The notes under the pieces are model-generated. The model did no database searches and had not been told where the DNA came from. It worked only from the letters and a program-made list of their open reading frames with translations. DNA of 64,000 bases, from assembly GCA_035048495.1 (NCBI GenBank), contig CM068540.1, positions 8,354,829 to 8,418,828 on the forward strand. Direction: 5' to 3'. Shown one piece after another: positions 22,766-33,900 of this stretch; the first letter of the stretch is position 1, and each line of letters begins with the position of its first letter. The stretch is from Euptelea pleiosperma. Lineage: Eukaryota; Streptophyta; Magnoliopsida; Ranunculales; Eupteleaceae. The position numbers were made by a program, and so were the translations under genes.

Positions 22766-25667
22766 TGATAAAGAACATAATCATCCGTTATAGGTACAAA
22801 ATAGACGATGGCCCAACCCATCATGGTGGCTCAAAATAAAGATCAACCCAATAAGAATAAAATAAATATTGTTGAAATTAATTTATAATGAGTATCAACC
22901 ATTATCTAATGAAAGAGAAACAAAATCTTGAAGAAAAACAAGTATAGGATGGATCAAGCGCACTTACCTCAAGGTTTCTTGAATTTTAATGAAAATCAAA
23001 AGTTTCTTCAAATTTGAAAGTCGTCGGATCGTCCTCTCCTCGGAGTATGTTCTTCAAATCAGAGTCCTCGTCAATTCTCCCTTCTTGCTCGAGTGCGATC
23101 GGTGCCCGGATGAAGGTTTAATGGAGCTTGCTCTATTCTTCGATAGAGTTGGGTTTGTGAAAGCTTCTAAAGCTTTAGGGTTTTTCATAAATAGGTTTAG
23201 GAAAGGATTATGATTTCTATTTTGTTGAAATTCGTAACTATCAAAGGGATGACTCTTTCAATCCTCAAAAACTTATATTTTACACTATTAATGGGTTAAG
23301 AATGGGCCCAAGGCCCATATACATCAACAGGCTTCATTTAATAATATTATTAAGCCCAAAAGGCTTCTAGATTAGCCATATAGGCCCACCCAATAATCAT
23401 AAGACAAATAATTATAAATTAATTCAATCAAATTATATTATATAATTTAAAAGTCCATACAATAAGGTATTGACACATGTCACACACACAAATCATAAAA
23501 ACGTTCAAAATCCTAAAAAAGTGTCAAATGACATCGGAATGACCCGAAAGTGATTCGTGGGTCCCACACGCCTATTAAATAAATAAAATATAATTAAATA
23601 TTATTTTTAAAAAATATGCGAATGGTAAGAAGTTCAAAAATTACAAAAATACTATTTTTGTCAAAATCTCCTAAAATCTTCGACTAGAGTTTTCATGTCT
23701 CAGAAAATGTTCAAAATTTCTCGGATAAGTTGAGAAGGTTAAAATAAGAATATTTTTGGTGTCTCGGGCCCACAAAATAATTTTTTTATAAAAGTTTTAG
23801 ATTGTTAGCTGGGGAAAGAAAAAGTCCCCAGCAAGTTATGATTCATTATTTTTAGTAAGAAATTTAGCCCTAAAGAGCGAGTTTTAAAAATAGCAGGTTT
23901 CTCAAAGTTGTCAGAATGAAACCAAATTAAATATACATACTCAACAATGATATTAAACCATAAAAATAATAATAGAAGTCTGAAAAAGGTTTAGGTTTCT
24001 ATTCTTAGGTGAATTTACCGTAATACCCTAGAACGAAAGTTCAGGGTATTACAACTTAGAGGTCTAGAATTGTAGTGACCCAATTTTTAATTATTAGTTA
24101 ATAATTAATTATGGGTATTTATTGTTAATATGTTATTATTGTTTGTTTGGGTCATGTTTGTTGGAGTGAGCTTTCGAAACAATTTTAGTGATTTTTTAGG
24201 CCTTTTTATTATCTAATTTGAAGCCTAGTTAATACTCATAGGTCTTGGGCCTATTTTTTACCCATTAGTAGACTTAAATTAGGGGTTTTGACCATTCTTT
24301 TATAAGTTCAAGTGAAAGTTACGAAAATCACTTTTCACTAACTCTAAACCTAAACTCTATTCTCTATTATCTTCTCATCTTCAATTTTTGAAGCCAAGGG
24401 TTTGGGAAAACCTTTCGGTTGTGGACGAATCTCTCTCGTACTTTGGATTAGCGATCGCAGGCTAGTGAATACTTCATTAATCATTTCCTTTTATTGTATG
24501 TTGATTGTTGTTGTCTTGATTTCATTAATTGATGAACATGATTATGATTTTAATCTTTTATATATGCATGTGATTAGGGTTTTAATTTATTATGTGAACA
24601 CGATAATGTTTTCTCCTCAATTTCTCTTAGTTTCTTTGGGTTAATTTGTATGCCAAGATACTTTGAGTCATAGTCCATATGATTTATGATCCAAAATCCT
24701 TATTCTAAGTATTTTTTTTTATTGATGAAAATGATTAAGGTTTTGATTGATTAATAGTGTTTAGATTTATTTCTTCTTAAGTTTAATCATTTGTAAATCC
24801 ATCATGTTTAATTTCTTATTTGGTGATTAAGAAATCATGTAGAAATTTAGTTGTAAATCAATAAAAAAAAGCATACTAAATCTTTAATTGTCTTTAAATT
24901 TTTAAGAAATTATTAAAATGTGGTATTTTTTATTGAATTTAATCGGAATCACAGAATTCTCAAAAAATTGAAATACTGATTTCCTCGCTATTATTAAAAG
25001 TGTATTTTTGTCATAATTTTATCTCACTCGTTTCTTAATATTTTTTAGCTCTATTTTTTTTTAAATTGCGTGTTTCGAAGAGTAAAATAAGAAGATATAT
25101 TTTTTAAAATTTAATATAAATCATAGAATTCTCGAAATTCAAAATATCGTTCTTACAATTCTTAATTTTTAATTATTGATTATCGATTCTTGATACTTAC
25201 AATTCTTGAATTTTTTACAATTCTTGATTAGAGATGTTCTTACTTTAATTATCATGATAATACGAGTTGTTGCCATGATATGTAGACTATTATATTATTG
25301 TTAAGATAACTATGAATTATGTGAAATATTAATTAAAGTGTAATCTTTATCAGGTTTTTGATGTATCTTGACTTATCGTGCATGTGTCGATTATGATTAT
25401 TGTTTAAGATGAATGTGAATCATATAAATTGTTATAATGCTTGATAATTTAATTATTTTTATATTGTTCATCATGAAGAGCATGATAGATGACTTAGGTT
25501 GAACATACTTATATTTGTGGGGTTTATCCGAAATGTCGCTGTGTATAAGCACTTTGATAGGTCCTTGGGCGGTGTGTCGTGTAAAGAATATTTTCATATT
25601 CTAATTTGACAAAGATTCCGTGTGACATAAAACATTTATGTAACATTTCCTACAAGCATCAGTGTAG

Positions 25668-26990
25668 TGTTGAAGATGTCATAGTACGCATTCTTCGCTG
25701 ACTAAGTAAAGATTAGAAGACAGAGATAACAAGGATCAGACGATTAACGACAAGAGTCATCTGAGTAACTGCCCATTTGTCGGTTATAGATCGTGTCCGC
25801 TCACTTAGGAAGGTAAGTGACTTAGTAGCCATAAGAATAGGTTATAAAATGAATAAAATATAATGGTCAAACCTAGTCATGGACAGACTCGAGTCTAAGT
25901 CAAGATTATTGACTTCTGAGAAAGTCTGATCGATTGAACTATTTAGGCCAAACGATTGGACAAAGCCCAATCGATTGGAGACCTCTGTTAAATTGATTAG
26001 ACTCTATGAGACAGAACCTAATTGAAGTCAATTGATTGGAGACCTCTATGAAATCGATTGGAACTTACGGGACATAAACTTCTTTAAGTCCGATCGATTG
26101 GACTATGTATAATCGATTGGATTTACGAAAGAAAAATCCATTTGTACAAGACCAATCGATTGGATTAAGAATACAAATGATTAGAGTTAGCCCAATCGAT
26201 TGGAGTCAGCCCAATTGATTGGACTTCACACTGATTGAGTCTTTTCAGATCCGAAATTCTAGTTTCCACTTACCCCACTTTCTAAAAGACTCTGGGCTAT
26301 GAATTCTATAAAATATAACTCCTCTCTAGCTTTATAAAACACACTTCTATACATTGGAATACAGATAATAAAGTTTTATTTATCAAGTGTGTCCATTTGA
26401 AGAGCAAAAAGCCTTTAGTTCTCATAAATATCTTGTGAGCTTTTTTTCTTCTAAATCAAAGCCAAAAGTTTGATTCCTTATTTAGCTTAAGTCTTCCACA
26501 TAGATACTTGACCTAGCAGTATGAGAGTACTAGTGCGTCTCAACACTATTTGAGCGACTTAGGGTTTAGGGTGTACTGAATCCTTCACCTTCGACAAAGA
26601 CTGGAGAGTTGAGAATTAAGATCGGAGTGGCTGATCGAAAGTAGGTTTGGGGAGTACTAAACTAAACAAGTGGACAAGGCTTCTTGGCTGGGAGGGCGCG
26701 CGTGGATTCATAGCGTTGATTCAGAGGACGTTGACGTATCAGTAATAGGCCTTGACTAAGGTTTGAAGTTGCATTTACAACGGTGCTGTATAGATAACCT
26801 TTGTTTCATTTAACTTTCCAGTTAGTGGTACTTTTCGTCTGAACGTGGTCTTGTGGTTTTCCTTGGCTAAGGTTTCCATGTAAAAACTCTTTGTCTTGTG
26901 GATGTTTGATTGTTGTTCTACTAAATCTATTGTGACGGACAATATTTTTTTTTTCGATCGTTGTACTTTACTGTCTGATCAAACCCAAAT
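25668..26990 (+). mobile_element. Probable SIRE/Maximus-type copia LTR (solo or partial)
   Basis: The segment begins TGTTGAAGATGTC and carries a dozen copies of CAATCGATTGG or close variants. A TATA-like TCTATAAAATATA at about 26307 and a leader-like region follow. Dense ATCGAT palindromes upstream of a TATA box are, in my knowledge, typical of SIRE-lineage copia LTRs. The right edge is not determined and no target duplication was found. Confidence 0.4.
25926..26224. repeat. Cluster of CAATCGATTGG palindromes
   Basis: Roughly twelve copies or near-copies of the self-complementary AATCGATT core occur in 300 bp, for example near 25969, 26052, 26095, 26111, 26153 and 26193. Confidence 0.85.
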
Positions 26991-28415
26991 CTGCAAAAGT
27001 CAAATCAATGATTTATGTATAGTGTAAATACGGGGTCGAACCACAAGAAGGGGTGAGAAATAATGAATCAACTTGATCAACTAAAAATAATTCTAACAAA
27101 AAAAATGATTTATAACTTATATTTAAGAGAATGAGTTTTTACCGGTCATCAACAGAGGTTGTCAATCTCTCTTATGACCGAAAAATATTACACTTTATAA
27201 TCAAAACTAAACTAAAAGTAAAGGAAAAAATTAGAAGAAAAACAAATGAAATACTAAAAGAAAAAAAGAAAAAAAAGAAAAAAAGAGATCTGATGCTAAT
27301 CGAAGACTGTAGCCGAGAAATGTGTGTAGCCGAGAGATATGTCCAGCCGGAGAGCAGCCAAGAGAAGAACTCCTTCTATCGTTGAAGATCCTTTTATAGG
27401 CTGGGATGTGTAACATTCTTTCCATCTCTAGTGAATTAAGACTTTCTTTTCTTAGAAAAAATATTTTCAAAGATAGAAATAATTATATAAAATATATTTT
27501 TTTTTCTCAATAAATCATTAACTAAATTATTGTTTTGAAACTTCCTTTTGAAAATCAATAAAATATTTTTTTATTTTTCAATATGGAATCAATCACTAAT
27601 TTATTATTTTAAAACTTTATTTTGAAAACCAGTGAAATATTCTTCTATTTTTTAAAATAAATTTTTTTTATGATGAGATATTTATTCCTCAAACATTCTA
27701 TCATTTTTAAATTTCAAAACCAAAACCATCATTTCATTTTTGGAAAGCCATCCTCATGCCTTTTGTAATCTGGACCGTTCATGTTGTTGTAATCTCAACC
27801 ACCTTGGTCCATGCTTAGTCCACTAACTTTGCCCACTACATTGGCCTACTTCTTTGCCCAACTTCTTGGCCCATCAACGTAGTCCACCTTTTTGCTCAAA
27901 TTTGGGCTTTTGAGCTTGGACTTATGCTTGCTTTAGTCTTGGGCTCGGGTATCTAATGAAATAAGATTATTAATATAAAATAATTAATTTATTAAGAGAA
28001 ATTTAATATACAATTGGTGAAAAGAGAATATCCTATTTTTCATGTAAGTTTGAGAATTTATGTAAAATAATTTTAATAATCAACTAAGGAAAATGGGGTA
28101 AAAATACATAAAATGATGAATGATCATATTGATTAGATGAAATGACGAAAATACAATATACCACGAATGTATATTTGATTTGAGTCGGTTGTGATAATCC
28201 TTTCATCAATCAACTAAGGCATGCGAGTTTATCACCTTCTGTTTAATCACTTAATGAACTGTGGTATAGATTGGCTTGTTTGAAGATAAATCCTAATGGT
28301 TTAGAGTTACATTTGAACCATTAGCATGCATTCATAGATCACCTCTAAGTTCGGGTATGAGGTTGACCCATGAATTTTCGAGTCAGATCTGAATACCCGA
28401 ATTTGGGGCGTGACA

Positions 28416-29470
28416 TTAATTCTTATCAAATTGAGTAATCAATCCACTTTACTTGTTTCTAATTTTATTTGTTTTATTTTTAGAGTTTTTATTCGCCAAG
28501 CATGCCCCTTGCAAAATCGTATCTAGTTGTCTTAGCTTACTTTATCAAAAATAGAAAACCATTTGTCCTTTTTTTCCAATACAATTTAAAAAATGTAAGA
28601 AGATTGCTTACGGTATTTTTCTTTTTCTTTTTTAAGATTAAAAGAAGAGATAACGTTAGAGTATTATAGGTAGGAGCGATCATTGATAAGAGTAACATCA
28701 AACACATGCCAAACAGGTAATAGTTGGTGCCTCTGACTTAGTGGGTCCCTACTAAATAGGAAAAGTCACTAGATCGGATGGTTATAATCAACTAGTTAGG
28801 TTGATTCAAGAGAGATCTTCTAATTGGGACCCATTGAATTGCGGAACTATGGATCCTGCATATTCTCCATGAGCCAATGACATTAGGCTTATGGCAACTT
28901 CATGTCTACAATACTTAAAATTATGGTTGTCAATGGATCGAGGTTGATCTGGAACCCATCCAATACCTCATTGAATCACGATTCAAAAATCTAGACCGCA
29001 TTCAATAAGTTAATAAACTTATTGGATTGACCCAAAATTGAGTTGATTTAATCTATAAACTTGTTAAATTTGATTTAACATACTTGAGACAGATAATCAA
29101 CATACATTTCATTAATATAGAAGATTTATCGAGGGTAATACAAAAAAATTTTGACCACAAAATAGTTTTCTCAATGATCATTAGTAGGTACAATTTTTTT
29201 ATCCATAAAACTTTTACGAACATTTATGGCTAGGAAATGTATCTAGAAAACTTTTTGTAAGGGTATACAAGGCCAAAGTAGTACAAGAGAGGAAGGAAAA
29301 TATTTCTCCTAAAAGGAAAAAAGAAAATATTTGAAATTTTTTTTGGAGAAATTATTTGTATTTATTTATTATTATTCTGTTTTTATAGGCAAGTGGCATA
29401 GAGTAGACTAGAATTAAAATAAGGGTCGTGATGAAACAAGGCATATTTGAGATTATTTTAAATGCGGAAG
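28416..29470. other. AT-rich intergenic stretch
   Basis: I see no supported gene, RNA gene or structured repeat here. Confidence 0.5.
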
Positions 29471-29757
29471 CGCATTTTTGTTACTCACCACGGCCATCTG
29501 GGCCCACTGATCGTATGGATGTTTAGCCCACCTCTTAGTAGACATTCATACCAAAAATCAGCTTGTTAGATGACTTTTAGTTATCGATGTTAGTACTCCA
29601 AAAATGGTTTAATTCAACGACTATAAACACGCCTTAAAAAATACTAAAATTAAGAGTTACCAATTAGGGCGATTTTTGGTGTGTATATTCACCAGGGGTG
29701 GGATAAATATCCATACGGTCAGTGGGCCCGACAGCGTTGAGCAACAAAAAAAATCGG
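29471..29757. mobile_element. Fold-back MITE, copy 1
   Basis: GGGCCCACTGATCGTATGGA at 29500 is mirrored by an inverse copy ending near 29727 (CCATACGGTCAGTGGGCCC). The inverted similarity continues outward to TTGTTACTCA / TGAGCAACAA. Interior phrases CATACCAAAAATCAGC and GATTTTTGGTGTG are also inverted partners. Confidence 0.7.
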
Positions 29758-29763
29758 AATAAA

Positions 29764-30090
29764 ACTTTGATGACAGGGTACAATGACTCTTAGAGGACTC
29801 TGACCGTATGGATATTTGGCCAATCATTAGGTGGACCTACAAACCAAAAATCAGCCCGACTAGTGATTTCTAGGCGCTGGATTGGAATTGCTTTCGTGGG
29901 TTGATTTTAACCGTGGGAAATTTTAGCATTATTGACCATTATTTGAGGTACAAAGATCCAAAGGTTTGAAATCACAAATCAAGCTGATTTTTTGTTTATA
30001 GGTCCATATAGGGATTGGAAAAACATCCATACGGTCAGAGTACTCTAAGAGTATGCCACGTGGCTCTTATTGACCCTGTCATCAAAATCA
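29764..30090. mobile_element. Fold-back MITE, copy 2, upstream of MAG
   Basis: The left end TTTGATGACAGGGT, with GACTCTTAGAGGACTCTGACCG just inside, is mirrored at the right by CGGTCAGAGTACTCTAAGAG and ACCCTGTCATCAAAAT. The terminal inverted repeats exceed 50 bp with gaps. The element ends only about 140 bp before the MAG start codon, so the proximal promoter or 5' leader of MAG lies in or beside it. Confidence 0.75.
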
Positions 30091-30145
30091 TACTCCAAAA
30101 ATCGTGCTTCCACATTTTAAAAAATCTTGGCATTTTATTTTTTTT

Positions 30146-30165
30146 GGGTGGGGGGGGGGGGGGGG
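30146..30165 (+). repeat. Poly-G run 65 bp upstream of the MAG start
   Basis: GGGTG followed by further G makes a 20-bp tract with 19 G. If transcribed, it would sit in the 5' leader and could form a G-quadruplex. That role is inference. Confidence 0.7.
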
Positions 30166-30229
30166 CCGATATAGAGCTCTCGCTCCGGCATTCAAGCGAG
30201 AAAATCTTGGTGCGACAAAAGGAGATGAA

Positions 30230-30906
30230 ATGAAGAGAACTCAACGGTTTAAACGGTCGATAAAACCGAAGACTAATACCTTTCAAAAAAACAACCAAGA
30301 CGATGGAGCCCCAGTCATTTTGCGTTCTAGATTCTTCACAGTTACTAAAGCCGAATCCAAGCCCCAGCAACAACCCCACCTCTCAATTCCCAAATCACCA
30401 CCGATCGTCTCTTTCAACAAATCGACCATCTTGACTCCCGATTTCTTTCAAATCGACGCTCTAGATCTCGCCCCGCGTCTCCTCGGCAAGTTCCTCCGCA
30501 GAGACGACGTCGTTCTTCAGATTACAGAGGTAAAAAAAAAGTTTTATTTCCTTTGTTTGGTTTATTTCTAACTCTGCAACAAAAATAAACCCTAATTAGA
30601 TTTCTTGAAAAACTAAAGGTAGAGGCTTATAGACCAAACGATACAGCGTGTCACGGTCGCTTCGGTGTTACAGCAAGAACAGCCCCAGTTGTAAGCCTTA
30701 ATTATCTTCTTATTAACTGTATTTCATGTTATAATTCATACAAGTAGTGATTGAATTGGATAAGAAAATTTGGGTATTTTAGTTTGGACCAGGAGGTCAT
30801 GCCTATGTTTATTTGTGCTATGGTCTCCACGCAATGCTTAATGTTGTGGCGGACAAGGAAGGAGTTGGCGCTGCAGTCTTGATACGTTCTTGTGCTCCCA
30901 TCTGCG
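30230..30906 (+). CDS. MAG: MAG exons 1-3
   Basis: Exon 1 is 30230-30529 (100 codons, phase 0). Exon 2 is 30619-30690 (24 codons). Exon 3 is 30783-30906 (41 codons plus one base). Introns of 89 and 92 bp separate them. The donor after exon 3 (GCG|GTAATA) opens the 17.2-kb intron 3. The catalytic glutamate is the second codon of exon 2. Confidence 0.93.
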
Positions 30907-33900
30907 GTAATATCTTGTACTCTTGTGTCTCTGCCTTCAATCATATAAAGCGTGTCTATTAATGATATTATCACATCTTTTTAGAGAGAATAAATAGGTG
31001 TTTACGAAGAGGGAGATCTTGAAAGTACATTTTTTGTGTGGAACACTAGTGTTACTTTGACTATATACTTGTCGTTACATGAACTCCACTGCATATTTGT
31101 ACATATCAAATTAGATAAACAAGAGCCTTCTCTTCATAGCTTGATGCGATTTCATGATTTTTGAGGTATTAAGACATATGGAAGTTTAATGTTTGGTGGT
31201 TACACCTTGGTAGACCCCACCCTACTGCTAGGTACTGTAAACATGGCCTAGAATCTCATTGTTGCATACCATTGAATCAGTTGTCACCTCTTTGATGTGG
31301 TATAGCTATGTGGCTATGAGTGTTAGCATCTGACATGGGTTCGGAGAATCAAATACCAACCTAAAAGATTGGATATGTGGATTGGGCAATATTTCTTGAT
31401 TAATTTAAATAATATATTTTTTATATATAATGGGATATCTTATGAGAGTTGTCACATATACCTGTAGACAAGAGCATATATGAATGTGATGTAACATTTG
31501 CCACAGAGAAAATCTCCATTGGAAAAGGTAGAAATCATGATCTATGTAAAATATCTATTTATGTCATGCAAGGAAGGAAAGAGAAAAATTGAAAGGAAAG
31601 CTGTCTTATCCAGATCCGGTGGGGGTGCAAGAATACAACACATGTCGACAAGGGATCTTTACTACATTTAGAAAATTCCATTTGACATAGATGCATTGCT
31701 TCAAAATCATATTGGTTGTAAACATTCCAATGTATCAATAGAACACAAATGTCTAGAAAAAGATAAGGTTAACTGTCGGATAAAAAGGTTTGTACTACGC
31801 TTGTAGAAGTGGTCACGGGTCTAATTATTTGGCCATGCCCATCCAAGAGGTCAGCCACTTCTTGAATTGGTCAAGATTGATGACTGCAATATTGAACAGA
31901 GGTTTCATTTAAGATGACTATCATTTATTTTTTAATTAAATTCATAGTATAAAAACTACTTGTTTTTAGATGAACTACAATTTGAAATCTTAGTGTTAAC
32001 GAGTCTGCCACTAAGATGCCTTTTTTCTCACACTCCAAGTTAAGAGAAGCCTGTCAATTTATCCTATTGATATCATGGATATTAGGCTTTGATTGAGAAG
32101 AGGAGAAGCTTTACCATGTAAGCCCCAGCAGTGATTTGGAAGCCCAATTTTGATCTCAAACAATAATAGGATTGGAACCTTCTATTGATACCTGGGATTA
32201 TTATATATCTAACCTAGCTAAACCCAGTATCCAAATACCTAGACAAGCGCAAAGCATTGTGTTTCCCCAGTTTTCTAATCGAAGATGCGATGGTGGCACC
32301 ATTAACATCGTGGGGGTCATAGGGTGATTGTAGGGTGGTGGCCAAGTAAAGAAGAGACTGCCCTAACTCAATTAAGATAGAGCATTAAGGCATTCATTCT
32401 CCTTTTGATTCCTTATCACCTTAAAACATAACAGAAAGGGGAGAATGAGTTGACTTATGCGATAAGACACCTCTGGCATAAACAACCTCGTACCTAGTGA
32501 ACAAGCAACCTCGTACCTTGAAAAGCATAAACACTGCATAATGCACAAAAGCAAACACCAATGTGACCCTAACCACTGCTCTTACCTATAAGGAGGGAAG
32601 ACATATGTTAGGTTTTTTTTGACACCTCTCCCTTATTCTAGGCTAGGAAAGGAAAAGATCTCTCTCCCTCTCTCCGCTTAGATCTCTCTTTCTCTCTCTC
32701 ATCTAGCCTTCCCAGTTCCTCTCAACCTTCCCCCGTTCAAAAGATCAGAGAAAGGGCATCTAACAGCCTCACCATTGGTTTAGGTGATGACCTAAACTTC
32801 CTTCTGGGACTCAGTTAACTAGACCCAGTGCTAACATAACCTAATCATACCGAAAACCTAAGAGAATTCAATCCTAATCACGAACCAATTATACCTAAAT
32901 CCTTAGATAACCACGGCGTAAACAATGGTGACTCCGCTATTTGCTAAAGAGCTAGTCCAAGTTACATCGAGGGGGATGGAGCTTAAGCCTAATGTTATAA
33001 GGGAAATATGGTTAGCTCAGAAGTTGCATCCAAGGGACGCGAATTCACGCAAAAGACAATCATAATAAAGATTAGAGCCATAACAAATATTTACACGAGC
33101 TTGTCAATACGCTCTTTCAGACATAATAGGATAGAACCAAGAATATTAGTATGTGTAAAAGGGTTAACTTTTGTAAACGATTTTCATAAGATTGCACTTT
33201 ACTGCACGCATCTCAAGGAACATGATCAAGTCTCCAAAATGGCTTTTTAAGGACTAATTCATCACAGAGCTTGATTTCAGATGAATTAGGGCAAATCGAC
33301 TGTGTAAAATCTCTAATTAGACGATTGATTTTGATCATATTACATTTCTATAGAGCCATTTGAAAGATATCAAGACATGTACCCATGTCAAGCAGTTTTT
33401 AGGCCAAAGTGGGGTAGAGGAAGAACACTCATGGTTTGGACCATTCAGGGCAAATTGACTAAAAACACTAAATCCATTGTCAATTTTAATTAAATTACAT
33501 TTTCATGGGGCGGATTTGAAGATTTTGAAGAATTAGCCAATTTTAGGCCATTTTGAAGCATGAATCTTGCAGATGATGACAAAGAGTCTTTTTGAGCAAT
33601 CTAAGGACAAGGGGATATGATGCAAATTGACTGTGTAAAATGATTAATTATACACACAACTTTCTGTTAAAATGCATTTCTAAGGAGCCAATTGTGAGAA
33701 TTGGTCACTTCTTTCAGTTTCAAGCCCATTTCAAGATCCGATGATTGGGAATGCTTTCAGATCTTTTAAGGCAAATCGATTGTTTGAAATAGCAAATTTT
33801 TATCAAATTGGATTTCCATTGAGCAGATTTCAATATATGATCGATTCCATGTAGAATAAGCCTGAAGCGAACAAGTCATAATCCAATTGCATTTTACTAG

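Larger units (their letters stand above)
17892..24053. mobile_element. 6.16-kb LTR-like unit, probable solo LTR
   Basis: The unit starts TGTCACGCCCCGAATCC and ends AGGGTATTACA. It is flanked on both sides by ACTTA, the 5-bp duplication of an LTR-retrotransposon insertion. I see no second internal copy of either end and no gag, protease, reverse transcriptase or integrase. The simplest reading is a very long solo LTR left by recombination. A non-autonomous element with unrecognised LTRs is the alternative. Internal features are a promoter-like region near 19636, polypyrimidine tracts and two tandem arrays. Orientation is uncertain, although the promoter-like order suggests the plus strand. Confidence 0.75.
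24071..28415 (-). mobile_element. Second LTR-like unit, opposite orientation, with nested LTR
   Basis: The right end, read on the minus strand from 28415, is TGTCACGCCCCAAATTCGGG. It stays alignable with the start of the unit at 17892 for about 85 bp, including AGAGGTGATC.ATGAATG. The left end on the plus strand is TGTAGTGACCC at 24071, whose inverse complement GGGTCACTACA resembles the GGGTATTACA end of the first unit. Bounds are therefore suggested by two ends of a related LTR. The flanking pentamers (AGAAT and TTAAT) do not match, so the left border is not proven. A SIRE-like LTR lies inside. Confidence 0.45.

Noticed and set aside
17892..28415. One 10.5-kb Mutator-like element with TGTCACGCCCC inverted ends
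   Set aside because: The flanks at 17891 and 28415 do not match, whereas ACTTA duplicates exactly at 17887 and 24054, so the left unit is complete by itself.
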